The translations under genes and the position numbers were made by a program. A stretch of DNA of 64,000 nt, from positions 1,240,001 through 1,304,000 of the forward strand of contig NZ_CP054044.1 in NCBI RefSeq assembly GCF_013282745.1, in the 5' to 3' direction. The notes beneath the pieces were generated by a model. That model did not search any database. It was not told the DNA's origin and saw only the letters and a list, made by a program, of their open reading frames with translations. This DNA is from Yersinia bercovieri ATCC 43970. GTDB lineage: Bacteria > Pseudomonadota > Gammaproteobacteria > Enterobacterales > Enterobacteriaceae. How positions within the stretch are numbered: the first letter of the stretch is position 1; every line of letters starts with the position of its first letter. Positions 17,091 through 27,541 of this stretch are shown piece after piece.

Positions 17091-18275
17091 TTAAACCCGG
17101 CGTTTGGTGGCAGAATCCATCCACACGGCCAGCAGCAAAATCGCGCCTTTGACAATGTACTGCCAGAATGTCGGAACATCTAGCATACTCATCCCATTGT
17201 CGAGAGAAGCCATGATAAATGCGCCCATCACCGCACCGGCCACACTGCCGATCCCACCGGCAAGACTCGTGCCACCAATCACACAGGCGGCAATGGCGTC
17301 CAGTTCAGCAATATTACCCGCCGAAGGTGAACCGGCCCCCAGACGTGAGCTAAGAATCAAACCAGCGATAGCGACCATCAATCCATTGATCGCAAATACC
17401 GCCAGTTTAGTGCGCTCAACATTCACCCCTGATAAACGAGCGGCATCAATATTGCCGCCAATGGCATAGATTCGGCGGCCAAATGCCGTGCGGGTAGCCA
17501 TAAATATCCCTGCCAACATCAACGCCGTCAGAATCAATACCGGAGTAGGGACTCCGCGATAATCATTCAGTAAATATATTGCACCAAGAACAATAATGGC
17601 GGTAATTGATTGGCGGGTGACATCCCCTTGTGGCGCGGCGACAGGCAAACCGAGCCGGATTCGGTGACTGCGGCGATGCCACTGCCAGGCGACAAACAGC
17701 ATCAGGCCAATCGCGCCGATGCCGAACCCAAGACCATTGGGCAGATAACTTTGACCAATCTGCGACATGGCGTTACTGGTGGGCGACACCGTCGTGCCGT
17801 TGGTGATGCCAATCAAAATGCCGCGAAAAGCCAGCATTCCCGCCAGGGTGACAATAAATGAGGGCACTTTGCGATAGGCCACCCACCAACCATTCCATGC
17901 CCCAAGTACCAGCCCTAAACCCAGCGTGACCACAATGGTCAGGGGCAGCGGCCAGCCAAGCCACACGTCAAAAATCGCCGCAATTCCGCCTAGCAACCCC
18001 ATCATTGAGCCGACGGACAAGTCAATTTCCGCGGAGATAATGACAAATACCATGCCGACGGCGAGGATGCCGGTGATCGCCGTCTGGCGCAGCAGGTTCG
18101 AGATATTTCTGGCGCTGAGATAGGCCCCTTCGGTGGTGAATGTGAAAAACAGCATAATAATGGCGATAGCCGCCAACATAACAAAAACTTGCAAATTAAC
18201 TGATTTTAGCCGAAATAGCGGCTTTTTAGCGCCATTTTCTGGTGCATTAACTTCTGGTTGGTTAGCTTGCGACAT
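17091..18275 (-). CDS. xylH: D-xylose ABC transporter permease
   Basis: 394-residue inner-membrane permease of the high-affinity xylose importer. Multiple hydrophobic segments span residues about 28-390. The permease signature lies in [17 protein letters not shown] and the C-terminal [20 protein letters not shown]. The start at 18275 (MSQANQPEV) aligns with E. coli and has GAGTG ahead; an ATG three codons upstream is possible. It overlaps the end of xylG by 14 nt, so translation is coupled. Confidence 0.95.
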   Translation of the reverse strand: MSQANQPEVNAPENGAKKPLFRLKSVNLQVFVMLAAIAIIMLFFTFTTEGAYLSARNISNLLRQTAITGILAVGMVFVIISAEIDLSVGSMMGLLGGIAAIFDVWLGWPLPLTIVVTLGLGLVLGAWNGWWVAYRKVPSFIVTLAGMLAFRGILIGITNGTTVSPTSNAMSQIGQSYLPNGLGFGIGAIGLMLFVAWQWHRRSHRIRLGLPVAAPQGDVTRQSITAIIVLGAIYLLNDYRGVPTPVLILTALMLAGIFMATRTAFGRRIYAIGGNIDAARLSGVNVERTKLAVFAINGLMVAIAGLILSSRLGAGSPSAGNIAELDAIAACVIGGTSLAGGIGSVAGAVMGAFIMASLDNGMSMLDVPTFWQYIVKGAILLLAVWMDSATKRRV

Positions 18276-19794
18276 GGGTTTCACTCCTGAGTGCGGCTTC
18301 CATGACCTTTTCTTGAGTCAGGTTCTGGTTAATGAGATCGGCTTTGATGCGCCCCTGATGCATGACCAGCACCCGATCACTTAATCCCAAGACCTCCGGC
18401 AGTTCAGAGGAAATCACAATGACCGCAATCCCCTGTTGGACCAATTGATTGATAAGTTTATAAATTTCATATTTTGCGCCAATGTCGATACCACGCGTCG
18501 GTTCGTCGAGGATCAAAATCTGTGGATTCAATAACAGGCATTTAGCCAATATGGCTTTTTGCTGATTGCCGCCACTGAGGCGGGCGATGGCCAGCTCTGA
18601 AGAGGAGGTTTTCACTTTCAATCGCGCCAGAGAGTGCACAATCGTCGATTGCTCTTTAGCATCATCCAGCACGCTAAAAGCACCGGTAAAATCATCCAGC
18701 GCCGCCAGGGTAATATTGGCCCCAACCCCCATCACCGGCACAATGCCATCTTTTTTGCGGTCTTCCGGCACCATCGCGATACCCAGCTTCATAGCTTGCT
18801 GGCAATTGCTGATGGTGACAGCTTTGCCATCAATAAAAATCTCGCCCTGCCAGCGGCCTGGATAGACGCCAAACAGGCATTGCACCGTTTCTGTGCGGCC
18901 CGAACCGACCAATCCGGCCACCCCTAAAATCTCGCCGCGTTTCAATGAGAAAGAGACGCCATCTACCCGACGAATATGGCGGTTTACCGGATGCCAGGCG
19001 CAGAGATTTTCTACCCGCAGAATTTCCTCACCGATGTGGTGCGCCTCGTGGGGGTATAGCTCTTTAAGTTCGCGGCCCACCATCATGGCGATAATGTCAT
19101 CTTCACTCATAGTTGCCGCAGGACGAGTGCCAATATGACGACCATCGCGGATCACACAGATATGATCCGAGATGGCTTTCACTTCGTTCAATTTGTGCGA
19201 GATATAGATGCAGGCGATGCCGTGATTTCGCAGGTCACGAATAATATCCAGCAAAATGGCCGTTTCGTTCTCCGTCAGCGAGGCCGTTGGCTCATCCAAC
19301 ACCAGCAGCCGCACTTGTTTATTCAGCGCTTTCGCGATTTCGACCAATTGTTGCTGCCCAAGGCCCAGTTCACCAACCAGTGTATGGGGATCGACCGCTA
19401 GCTTGACCTGCGCCAGCATCCGTTGACAGCGTAAATACATGGCGTCGTAATCCATGATGCCGAAGCGGCCCCATTCTGAGCCGAGAAACATGTTCTCCAG
19501 CACAGACATTTGTTTCACCAATGCCAATTCCTGATGAATTATTGCAACGCCCTTTTGCTCTGTTTCACGAATATTTTTGGCCTGAAGCGTTTCACCTGCA
19601 AAAATTATTTCCCCTTGATAGGAACCTGTGGGGTAAATACCACATAACACCTTCATTAGTGTGGACTTTCCCGAGCCATTTTCGCCGCATAATGATAATA
19701 CTTGCCCAGCCTCCAGTGTTAGGCTGATATTATCGACTGCCTTAACGACGCCAAACTGCTTGGTGATCTCTTTCATCTCTAGCAGGTAGGCCAT
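18262..19794 (-). CDS. xylG: D-xylose ABC transporter ATPase
   Basis: 510-residue dual-cassette ATPase of the sugar CUT2 type. First cassette: Walker [13 protein letters not shown] (about residues 37-48), signature [15 protein letters not shown], Walker [13 protein letters not shown]. Second cassette: degenerate Walker [13 protein letters not shown], signature [15 protein letters not shown], Walker [13 protein letters not shown]. The degenerate second P-loop is normal for this family. GGAGGG lies just before the ATG. It works with XylH and the periplasmic XylF. Confidence 0.96.
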   Translation of the reverse strand: MAYLLEMKEITKQFGVVKAVDNISLTLEAGQVLSLCGENGSGKSTLMKVLCGIYPTGSYQGEIIFAGETLQAKNIRETEQKGVAIIHQELALVKQMSVLENMFLGSEWGRFGIMDYDAMYLRCQRMLAQVKLAVDPHTLVGELGLGQQQLVEIAKALNKQVRLLVLDEPTASLTENETAILLDIIRDLRNHGIACIYISHKLNEVKAISDHICVIRDGRHIGTRPAATMSEDDIIAMMVGRELKELYPHEAHHIGEEILRVENLCAWHPVNRHIRRVDGVSFSLKRGEILGVAGLVGSGRTETVQCLFGVYPGRWQGEIFIDGKAVTISNCQQAMKLGIAMVPEDRKKDGIVPVMGVGANITLAALDDFTGAFSVLDDAKEQSTIVHSLARLKVKTSSSELAIARLSGGNQQKAILAKCLLLNPQILILDEPTRGIDIGAKYEIYKLINQLVQQGIAVIVISSELPEVLGLSDRVLVMHQGRIKADLINQNLTQEKVMEAALRSETHVAS

Positions 19795-19815
19795 TGCTCC
19801 CTCCTGTACCTTTTT

Positions 19816-19852
19816 AATTAAAGTTGCAGCTAATAAAACTGCAACTTTAATT
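19816..19852 (-). repeat. intercistronic hairpin xylF-xylG
   Basis: AATTAAAGTTGCAG (19816-19829) and CTGCAACTTTAATT (19839-19852) are perfect 14-nt inverted arms with a 9-nt loop, inside the 151-nt gap between xylF and xylG. There is no U-tract on the coding strand. Such hairpins often stabilise the upstream binding-protein mRNA; that role is inference. Confidence 0.75.
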
Positions 19853-19945
19853 GTTTATGCCATATATGAAATAGCAGCAATTTTAATAAACTGGGGAAAT
19901 TCACCACTTATTAAAATTAGTAATAAAACCGCAAAATATACTTAA

Positions 19946-20941
19946 TCAGTAAATATCTGATTTTTTATGGAATCCATCGGCGATAATTGTGCTATCAATA
20001 TTATTTTTATCGACTTGAATCGGCGTTAATAAATAAGCGGGCACATCTTTTATGCCATTATTTAATTGGCTGTTCGCTTTGGGTTGTTCACCTTTACCCA
20101 AGCTCACGGCAATTTCTGCGGCGTCATTAGCTAATTTACTGATTGGCTTATATACCGTCATGGTTTGCGTACCTGCAACAATACGTTTTATGGCTGCCAA
20201 ATCAGCATCCTGCCCGGAAATAGCCACTTTACCCGCCAGACCTTGCGCAGCTAATGCCTGAATAGCACCGCCAGCGGTGGCATCATTCGACGCCACTACC
20301 GCATCAATCTTGTTATTATTGGCCGTCAGCGCGTTTTCCATGATTTTTAAGGCATTTTCAGGTAACCAGGCATCAACCCACTGGTCGCCAACAATCTTGA
20401 TTTTACCCTCTTTTATCAGTGGATTAAGTACTGTCATCTGCCCTTGACGGAACAACTTGGCGTTGTTATCCACCGGCGAACCGCCCATCAAGAAGTAGTT
20501 ACCTTGTGGCACTCGCTCAACCAGGCTTTTAGCTTGTAACTCACCCACTTTTTCATTATCAAATGAGATATAAAAGTCGATATCCGCATTATTTATCATG
20601 CGGTCATATGCCAATACTTTTATCCCTTCCCGTTTCGCTTCGGCAATCACATTACTTAATACCTGGCCGTTATAGGGAATAATAACTAGCACATCAACAC
20701 CACGGTTAATCATATTTTCAATCTGCGACATTTGTGTTTCTTCATTGCCGTTTGCTGATTGAACAAATACTTTAGCGCCGAGAGACTCAGCCTTGTTAAC
20801 AAAAATATCGCGATCTTTCTGCCAGCGTTCAAGACGAAGATCGTCTATCGCCATACCGATTTTAATTTCTTTACTGAATCCTGGCTGGCTAAACATCACC
20901 AGTGCGGCACATGCGGAGAGTAAAATGTTCTTAAATTTCAT
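19946..20941 (-). CDS. xylF: D-xylose periplasmic binding protein
   Basis: 331-residue periplasmic receptor. Signal peptide about residues 1-23 (ends QPGFSKE), then a RbsB-type two-lobe sugar-binding fold beginning KIGMAIDDLRLERWQKDRD. The ligand-site stretch SNDATAGGAIQALAAQG is visible near residue 218. First gene of the xylFGH unit, divergent from xylA across a 378-bp control region. The hairpin after it and the wide gap to xylG fit higher expression of the binding protein than of the membrane parts. Confidence 0.96.
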   Translation of the reverse strand: MKFKNILLSACAALVMFSQPGFSKEIKIGMAIDDLRLERWQKDRDIFVNKAESLGAKVFVQSANGNEETQMSQIENMINRGVDVLVIIPYNGQVLSNVIAEAKREGIKVLAYDRMINNADIDFYISFDNEKVGELQAKSLVERVPQGNYFLMGGSPVDNNAKLFRQGQMTVLNPLIKEGKIKIVGDQWVDAWLPENALKIMENALTANNNKIDAVVASNDATAGGAIQALAAQGLAGKVAISGQDADLAAIKRIVAGTQTMTVYKPISKLANDAAEIAVSLGKGEQPKANSQLNNGIKDVPAYLLTPIQVDKNNIDSTIIADGFHKKSDIY

Positions 20942-21319
20942 CTTTCAGTACCTTTCTTATTGTGCAAGCAGGGGAAGAGAAACGGTAAACATCAACTGCA
21001 ATAGGGATTGTTGACGCTTATTTGCACATCAGCAATTACAGATTTTCATCCGCCAATTATGTTTTTTGGTTTAATGTTAATTTTATGATAACGATCATGT
21101 TTTCTTCTCTGCAAAATGCATAATTCCACAGCGAGATGTTATCCGCACGATAAGTATTAGCGCGTTTTTATAATTAATGGGTTATTTATGAGATCTACAG
21201 CACAATTAATAATTCTCTGAATTTGAGTGTGAAATAACGTAATTGAGAGAATAGCAAACAACTCCGAAGATAAAAGCTCACCCGCCCAATAATGCGGGCC
21301 AGCTTCCAAGGAGTATTGC
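20942..21319. promoter_or_regulatory. xylF-xylA divergent control region
   Basis: 378 bp carrying the promoters of both xyl operons. XylR and CRP are expected to act here from E. coli knowledge. A weak CRP-like half site TGTGAAATAACGTAAT (21238-21253) is visible. The XylR repeats were not assigned by eye. Confidence 0.6.
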
Positions 21320-22639
21320 ATGCAATCTTATTTTGATGAATTAGAACAAGTGCGTTACGAAGGCAGCCAGAGCGCTAACCCGCTGGCGTTTCATCACTAC
21401 AATCCGGATGAAATTATCCTTGGTAAGCGAATGGCCGATCACCTGCGGTTTGCCGCCTGCTACTGGCACACCTTCTGCTGGGGCGGGGCTGATATGTTCG
21501 GAGCCAATGCCTTTGACCGCCCGTGGCAGCACTCTGGCGATGCACTGGCACTGGCAAAACACAAAGCCGATGTCGCGTTTGAGTTTTTCCATAAACTGAA
21601 TGTGCCCTATTACTGCTTCCATGATGTGGATGTCTCCCCTGAGGGCGCGTCACTAAAAGAGTATCTGAATAATTTTGCGGTGATGAGTGATGTCCTGGCT
21701 GAGAAACAAGAGAGCAGCGGCGTAAAACTATTATGGGGCACCGCGAACTGCTTCACCCACCCGCGTTATGGTGCAGGGGCGGCCACCAATCCTGACCCCG
21801 AAGTTTTCAGTTGGGCGGCAACCCAAGTCTTTACTGCCATGAATGCGACCCAAAAACTGGGCGGCGAAAACTATGTGTTATGGGGCGGGCGCGAAGGCTA
21901 CGAAACGCTGCTAAATACTGATTTACGGCAGGAGCGCGAGCAAATTGGCCGCTTTATGCAGATGGTGGTGGAGCATAAACATAAAATCGGCTTCCAGGGC
22001 ACCTTGCTTATTGAGCCAAAACCGCAGGAGCCGACCAAGCATCAGTATGATTATGATGTCGCGACGGTGTATGGTTTCCTCAAGCAGTTCGGGCTGGAAA
22101 AAGAGATAAAAGTGAACATTGAAGCCAACCACGCCACACTGGCGGGGCACTCTTTCCATCACGAAATTGCCAGTGCCATTGCATTGGGTATTTTTGGCTC
22201 CGTGGATGCTAACCGTGGCGATCCACAGCTGGGTTGGGATACCGATCAGTTCCCCAACAGTGTGGAGGAGAATGCATTGGTGATGTTTGAGATCCTTAAA
22301 GCGGGCGGTTTTACCACTGGCGGCCTCAATTTTGATGCCAAAGTGCGCCGCCAAAGTACCGATAAATATGATCTGTTTTATGGTCACATTGGGGCGATGG
22401 ACACCATGGCATTAGCCCTGAAAATTGCCGCCAAAATGATTGAAGATGGCCAGTTGGATCAGTGGGTTGCTAAACGCTATGCCGGTTGGAATACCGAACT
22501 GGGCCAACAGATTCTGAAAGGTAAAATGTCGCTGGAAGATCTGGCGCGCTATGCAGGCCAACACAATCTGAACCCACATCACCAAAGCGGCCATCAGGAG
22601 TTGCTGGAGAATCAGGTTAACCGCTATATCTTTGGTTAA
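21320..22639 (+). CDS. xylA: xylose isomerase
   Basis: Converts D-xylose to D-xylulose. 439 aa, typical class II length. Family motifs: [10 protein letters not shown] with the catalytic His, [31 protein letters not shown] (metal Glu), [12 protein letters not shown], and [19 protein letters not shown] with the metal-binding Asp residues. AAGGAG stands 8 nt before the ATG. Followed by xylB after a 160-nt gap. Confidence 0.98.
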   Translation: MQSYFDELEQVRYEGSQSANPLAFHHYNPDEIILGKRMADHLRFAACYWHTFCWGGADMFGANAFDRPWQHSGDALALAKHKADVAFEFFHKLNVPYYCFHDVDVSPEGASLKEYLNNFAVMSDVLAEKQESSGVKLLWGTANCFTHPRYGAGAATNPDPEVFSWAATQVFTAMNATQKLGGENYVLWGGREGYETLLNTDLRQEREQIGRFMQMVVEHKHKIGFQGTLLIEPKPQEPTKHQYDYDVATVYGFLKQFGLEKEIKVNIEANHATLAGHSFHHEIASAIALGIFGSVDANRGDPQLGWDTDQFPNSVEENALVMFEILKAGGFTTGGLNFDAKVRRQSTDKYDLFYGHIGAMDTMALALKIAAKMIEDGQLDQWVAKRYAGWNTELGQQILKGKMSLEDLARYAGQHNLNPHHQSGHQELLENQVNRYIFG

Positions 22640-22799
22640 TAACATTGGGCTAATAACAGCTGTTGATAGACGGGGAAATGTACCGGATGGGTTCCTATTT
22701 ATTTAAAATACAAGTGGCGTGAGCCGCCTGAGTGCCCATCGGTGCAGTCGCCCCGTCAGGCTCTGCACGATAAAATAGCCTAATAATGAAGGAGATTAT

Positions 22800-24254
22800 A
22801 TGTACCTTGGTATCGATCTTGGCACCTCCGGCGTCAAAGCAATCCTACTGGCCGAAAACGGGCAAGTGCTTGCTAGCCAAGGTGCTGCATTATCTGTCTC
22901 GCGCCCCCACCCCTTATGGTCAGAACAGAACCCTGCCGATTGGTGGCAGGCAACCGATCAGGCCATGCAAGCGTTGGCCGCAGCCCATGATTTGCAGCAG
23001 GTAAAAGCCCTCGGGCTGACGGGCCAAATGCACGGCGCGACCTTGCTGGATAAGCAGCACCAGGTGCTGCGCCCCGCCATTTTATGGAATGATGGCCGCA
23101 GTTTTTCTCAGTGCCAGGCGCTGGAACAGGCGGTGCCTGCATCGCGCCAAATTACCGGCAACCTGATGATGCCGGGCTTTACCGCACCTAAGCTGAAATG
23201 GCTGGCGGAATATGAGCCAGAGGTTTTCAGCCGTATCGATAAGGTGCTGTTACCCAAAGATTATCTGCGCTTTCTGATCAGTGGTGATTTCGCCAGTGAT
23301 ATGTCCGATGCCGCCGGAACAATGTGGCTGGATGTGGCTAAACGCGACTGGAGTGATGAGATGCTGTCCGCCTGCGGTTTAAGCCGCCAGCAGATGCCCG
23401 CATTGTTCGAGGGTAGCCAGATAACCGGCCATGTCAGCGCGGAGATAGCACAGCGCTGGGGTATCAACACCATCCCCGTCGTTGCGGGTGGGGGCGATAA
23501 TGCCGCTGGTGCAATAGGGGTTGGCCTGTACCAGACCGGTCAGGCGATGTTGTCGCTGGGTACCTCCGGCGTCTATTTTGCGGTTAGCGACGGCTTCCTC
23601 AGCAATCCGGCCAGTGCGGTTCACAGTTTTTGTCATGCGCTCCCCAACAGCTGGCACTTGATGTCAGTGATGCTCAGTGCCGCTTCCTGTCTGGATTGGG
23701 CCTGCCAGCTGACCGGTGCCGACACTGTTCCCGCCCTGATTGATGAGGTGGCAAGCTCACCTGTCGCCTCGACTCCCGTATGGTTCCTGCCCTACCTCTC
23801 TGGCGAACGCACACCCCATAATAATCCTAATGCCAAAGGGGCATTCTGGGGCTTTACCCACGAGCATCGCCGAGCAGATTTAGCGCGCGCCGTGTTGGAG
23901 GGGGTGGGGTTTGCTTTAGCCGACGGTATGGATGCTCTACATGCCAGCGGGTTACAGCCAAAATCGGTCACCTTGATTGGCGGTGGTGCGCGCAGTGCCT
24001 ATTGGCGGCAGATGCTGGCGGATATCAGCGGCCAAACACTGGAGTATCGTACTGGCGGCGATGTTGGCCCGGCGCTAGGTGCGGCACGCTTGGCTCAAAT
24101 CGCGCTAAATCCGCAGCGGTCACTGGCTGATTTATTACCCGCGCTGCCACTGGAGCAGACCCACCTGCCAGATGCGCAGCGACATCAAGATTACGCCGCA
24201 CGTCGGATAATTTTTAAAAAACTGTATCAGCAATTACTACCGCTAGCTGAATAG
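22800..24254 (+). CDS. xylB: xylulokinase
   Basis: FGGY-family kinase that phosphorylates D-xylulose, delivering xylulose-5-phosphate to the pentose phosphate pathway. 484 aa, same as family norm. N-terminal phosphate loop MYLGIDLGTSGVKAILL, catalytic Asp in AGGGDNAAGAIG, and C-terminal ATP motif LIGGGARSAYWRQMLADI are all present. AAGGAG lies 8 nt upstream. Co-transcribed with xylA; ends at a clear terminator. Confidence 0.97.
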   Translation: MYLGIDLGTSGVKAILLAENGQVLASQGAALSVSRPHPLWSEQNPADWWQATDQAMQALAAAHDLQQVKALGLTGQMHGATLLDKQHQVLRPAILWNDGRSFSQCQALEQAVPASRQITGNLMMPGFTAPKLKWLAEYEPEVFSRIDKVLLPKDYLRFLISGDFASDMSDAAGTMWLDVAKRDWSDEMLSACGLSRQQMPALFEGSQITGHVSAEIAQRWGINTIPVVAGGGDNAAGAIGVGLYQTGQAMLSLGTSGVYFAVSDGFLSNPASAVHSFCHALPNSWHLMSVMLSAASCLDWACQLTGADTVPALIDEVASSPVASTPVWFLPYLSGERTPHNNPNAKGAFWGFTHEHRRADLARAVLEGVGFALADGMDALHASGLQPKSVTLIGGGARSAYWRQMLADISGQTLEYRTGGDVGPALGAARLAQIALNPQRSLADLLPALPLEQTHLPDAQRHQDYAARRIIFKKLYQQLLPLAE

Positions 24255-24283
24255 ATAAAAGCGAAAGCGCACAGGAAGGCCAA

Positions 24284-24320
24284 TAAAAGGGAGCAACTAA
24301 AAACTGGTCCCTTTTATCCC
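24284..24320 (+). terminator. xylB terminator
   Basis: TAAAAGGGA (24284-24292) pairs with TCCCTTTTA (24308-24316), giving a stem flanked by A and T runs, 30 nt after xylB. Likely intrinsic terminator. Confidence 0.75.
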
Positions 24321-24401
24321 CTATGATGGCCCGATTTGGCATTCCACCCGGCTTGAAACCCGCGCATGATGGGTTCATACCCACACGGCGGAGGGCCGAA
24401 A

Positions 24402-25427
24402 ATGACTAACAGCGCACTATTGATCATCGATGTTCAGCAATCATTCGAGCATAAACCTTTTTGGCAGCAGCAAGAGGTGCCGGCCTTCTCAGCCGCGCTG
24501 AACCAACTTATTAGCGGTTGTAAACAACGTGGCGTCGCACTGGTGGATGTGTTCCATGTTTCGCCCGAGGGGCCATTCTCGTTGGCTTCCGGCTATGTTA
24601 AGCCGATGTCGCTGGTCTCCCATCAGGCCGATGTTTCCGTGCAAAAACGCGTGCATAACGCGCTGACCGATTCAGGGCTGGATCAATGGCTCAAAGAGAG
24701 AGATATCAGCCATCTTATTATTGCGGGTATGCGCACCGAGCAGTGTTGTGAGACCACGGCCCGCGTGGCGTCGGATCTGGGCTATCAGGTCACCTTTGTC
24801 ACCGAGGCCACACTGACCTTCCCGATGACCCAGCCAAATGGTGTGCTGTTGAGCAGCACAGAGTTGAAACTGCGCACTGAAACCGTGTTAGCGGATCGAT
24901 TTGCCGCTATCCGTACAGTCGCAGAGACACTGGATGCGCTGGATTCACAACCTGTCGCCGCCGCCGACAAAACCATAAGCTGGCAACCGCAGCCCTACTT
25001 ACCACGAGCCATCTCGCCAGCAGGCATCAAAATCCTTAATCAATGGCGGTTAAAGCGCTATGTGATTCGCTACTCGCAGGCGCAGGGTGCGACACCGGAT
25101 TACAGCCCCGCTTATCAACTTGTTGGGCAGTGGTTACCGCGCGATGCAGAGACCGTCAATCGTCCTGGCGTGGGTGTTGTGATTGAGCATCAGGGAAAAA
25201 CACTGAATTACCTGATTGTCGGATGGTGGGATAACGAAAACGAATTACGCGTGAAAGTGTGGGTGCAGGAACAGGGCGTTTGGCGCGCAGCGCGGGATGA
25301 ATCATTCTGTGTGTGGGATTTGCAGGTATTGGCCTTTGAGCGCGACGCTTTTGTTGCTACTTTGCTACAGCATACTCCGGATATTCCGGCTTATATGAAC
25401 CGTTATTTGACGGTAACTGTGGATTAA
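24402..25427 (+). CDS. isochorismatase-type cysteine hydrolase with extra C-terminal domain
   Basis: 341 residues. The N-terminal half (about 1-190) is an isochorismatase-fold cysteine hydrolase: Asp in LLIIDVQQSFE, Lys in SVQKRVHNAL and Cys in RTEQCCETTARVASDLGY form the expected triad. Usual single-domain members are about 190 aa. Here a second region of about 140 residues follows (ISPAGIKILNQWRLKRYVIR to the end), rich in Trp and beta-strand patterns, with no family I can name. Start chosen at 24402, after GGAGGGCC; the frame opens 12 codons earlier. Only 2 nt separate it from the GlxA-type regulator, so they form one operon. Substrate unknown. Confidence 0.85.
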   Translation: MTNSALLIIDVQQSFEHKPFWQQQEVPAFSAALNQLISGCKQRGVALVDVFHVSPEGPFSLASGYVKPMSLVSHQADVSVQKRVHNALTDSGLDQWLKERDISHLIIAGMRTEQCCETTARVASDLGYQVTFVTEATLTFPMTQPNGVLLSSTELKLRTETVLADRFAAIRTVAETLDALDSQPVAAADKTISWQPQPYLPRAISPAGIKILNQWRLKRYVIRYSQAQGATPDYSPAYQLVGQWLPRDAETVNRPGVGVVIEHQGKTLNYLIVGWWDNENELRVKVWVQEQGVWRAARDESFCVWDLQVLAFERDAFVATLLQHTPDIPAYMNRYLTVTVD

Positions 25428-25429
25428 CC

Positions 25430-26356
25430 ATGCAACGAAATGTCTATTTTCTCTTGCTGCCCGGCGTGCTGTCGCTGGATTTAACTGGCCCTGCTGAAAC
25501 TTTACGGCTGGCAGGGTCATTTAACCTTTGCTATATCAGCCCGCTACCGGCCGTGATCTCCTCCACCGAAATGCTGCTGGGTCAGTTGCAACCGCTGCCC
25601 GCGCACTTACCGGAAGGTAGTTTACTGGTGGTGCCAGGTGTCAGCGATTCACGCCACTACTTTGCGACCAAAACGGCAGCAGTAGCGCGCCAGTGGTTAC
25701 AGCAACAGAAAATAGCCATCGCGCAGCAAAAAACCATCTTGGTCTGTGTCTGCTCCGGTGCATTGCTGGCCGCGCAAGCAGGGTTACTGGACGGTTATCA
25801 GTGCACCACCCATCACAATGTGCTGGAGCGGTTGCGCCAACAAGCACCGGCGGCACAAACCAAAGAAAATCGCATTTTTGTTGAAGATCGCGGGGTATAT
25901 ACCAGCGCCGGGATCACGGCGGGGATTGATCTCTCTTTGCATCTGATCAGCCGCTATTGCAGCCCGCAAATCGCGCTGGAAGTGGCGCGGGAGATGGTGG
26001 TTTATTTCCGCCGCTCGGGGGATGACCCACAACTTTCGCCTTGGTTACGTTACCGCAACCATCTCCACCCCGCCGTTCACCGCGCGCAAGATGTGATGTC
26101 GGCGGAGCCACAAGCCGAATGGTCGCTGCTGCAGGTGGCGCAGAAAGCCCACGTCAGCAGTCGCCATTTAACCCGCTTGTTCCGCGAACATGTCGGCGTC
26201 AGCGTGCGCGAATTCCACGAGCAACTGCGGGTAGCGGTCGCCGAAGTGCGCTTGCAAGAGGGGTTTAATCTGGAGCAAGCCGCGCTGGCCGCCGGATTCT
26301 CCTCCGGTCGCCAGCTACGGCGCGCGCAACAGCGCGGATTGCCGACGGTTAGCTAA
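25430..26356 (+). CDS. GlxA-family AraC-type regulator
   Basis: 308-residue regulator with an N-terminal DJ-1/PfpI-like domain (about 1-190). Its nucleophile-elbow region reads TILVCVCSGALLAAQAGLL, and the domain ends at TSAGITAGIDLSLHLI. A C-terminal AraC HTH pair (about 215-305) contains VAQKAHVSSRHLTRLFREHVG. This layout is that of GlxA/FtrA-type regulators. It likely controls the coupled cysteine hydrolase; the inducer is unknown. It overlaps the end of convergent wecH by 8 nt. Confidence 0.88.
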   Translation: MQRNVYFLLLPGVLSLDLTGPAETLRLAGSFNLCYISPLPAVISSTEMLLGQLQPLPAHLPEGSLLVVPGVSDSRHYFATKTAAVARQWLQQQKIAIAQQKTILVCVCSGALLAAQAGLLDGYQCTTHHNVLERLRQQAPAAQTKENRIFVEDRGVYTSAGITAGIDLSLHLISRYCSPQIALEVAREMVVYFRRSGDDPQLSPWLRYRNHLHPAVHRAQDVMSAEPQAEWSLLQVAQKAHVSSRHLTRLFREHVGVSVREFHEQLRVAVAEVRLQEGFNLEQAALAAGFSSGRQLRRAQQRGLPTVS

Positions 26357-27341
26357 CTAAACGTCGCCGATCGATGCGCTGCAACCCCATTGACAGCAAG
26401 GTGCTCAATGCGAGGGACAGCGCAAAGACATAGAAGATATCCAGCACCGGATAAGCGGTGAAATCGTAATGATGGGTGCGGATAAAATGGATAATCAGCG
26501 CGTGAAAACCATAAATCGCCAATGAATGACCCGCCAGCCAACTCAGCCAGCCAATTTGCTGGTTGAGGCAGTTTTTAAACCACACCAGCATCGATACCGC
26601 CGCCACAAAGACCAACGGGCCACAGTACATATAAAAAGTGTCGGCAAAACTGCCATTGATCCGCGTCTGCTTTTCCGTTGAGATAACAATAAATATCACG
26701 CTCAGGATAAACAGCGCAGCCGCGCTCCAACTGATAATTCGCCCCTGAGTTTCCAACATCCCAATCGCCCGCCCCAGCAGTGCGTACAGCAAATAGTAGA
26801 AAGTATCGCCATAGATATAGAGGTTGATCGGCAGTAACTGGAAGCCGCCAAGGGAAAATTTACTGCTCTGTGGGTTGGCGAGCACCGCGAGCAGCAGGAT
26901 TATCCCCCCTAGATAGCGGCCCGACACTGGTTTAACATTGATCAGCGGTGAAACCAGGTAAACCACGATAATGGCGTAGAAAAACCACAGATGATAAAAC
27001 ACCGGTTTTTGCAAAATATGCTTCAGTGAAGCCCAGCCGTCGATGGGGGTGAGGGTCGAAATATAGATCAGTGCAATTATGCTGTAGAACAGCAGGCACA
27101 GCCCAATGCGGGTAAAATGTTTCTGTTTGGCGCTTTTTTCACCAAAAAACAGGTAACCGGAGATCATAAAAAACAGAGGCACACAGGCACGAGAGGCGGA
27201 ATTCAGCAGATTGGCAATATCCCAGTTCACTTCCCCCACCTGCGCACCACTGGTCACGTAATAGGTGGTGGCGTGGATCATCACCACCATAATGCAGGCC
27301 ACGGCCCGCAGATTATCAATCCAGCCAATCTTATTGGTCAT
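26349..27341 (-). CDS. wecH: O-acetyltransferase for enterobacterial common antigen
   Basis: 330-residue acyltransferase-3 family membrane protein with about ten hydrophobic segments. It opens MTNKIGWIDNLRAVACIMVVMIHATTYYV with the family's catalytic His in the VMIH motif. Conserved stretches such as ASRACVPLFFMISGYLFFGEKSA and KPVFYHLWFF match E. coli WecH (YiaH). The start at 27341 is chosen by that match; the frame runs open 50 codons further. WecH O-acetylates GlcNAc in common antigen in E. coli. Confidence 0.92.
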   Translation of the reverse strand: MTNKIGWIDNLRAVACIMVVMIHATTYYVTSGAQVGEVNWDIANLLNSASRACVPLFFMISGYLFFGEKSAKQKHFTRIGLCLLFYSIIALIYISTLTPIDGWASLKHILQKPVFYHLWFFYAIIVVYLVSPLINVKPVSGRYLGGIILLLAVLANPQSSKFSLGGFQLLPINLYIYGDTFYYLLYALLGRAIGMLETQGRIISWSAAALFILSVIFIVISTEKQTRINGSFADTFYMYCGPLVFVAAVSMLVWFKNCLNQQIGWLSWLAGHSLAIYGFHALIIHFIRTHHYDFTAYPVLDIFYVFALSLALSTLLSMGLQRIDRRRLVS

Positions 27342-27541
27342 GCATACTCTCGATCGCCTTAATATAAGCCAGAAAACAGTTACCTCACGAATAATAACGT
27401 AAGTTTGGGGATATACACAGGGGGATGGTAATTGTTGCCATAACGTTATATTGACGGCAAAATAGCCGACCTGACGCGCTCTAACAGGCATTCTACCTGA
27501 GCGCTTCCCTTTTTTTACGTTTACTATTAATAGCTTAATCT

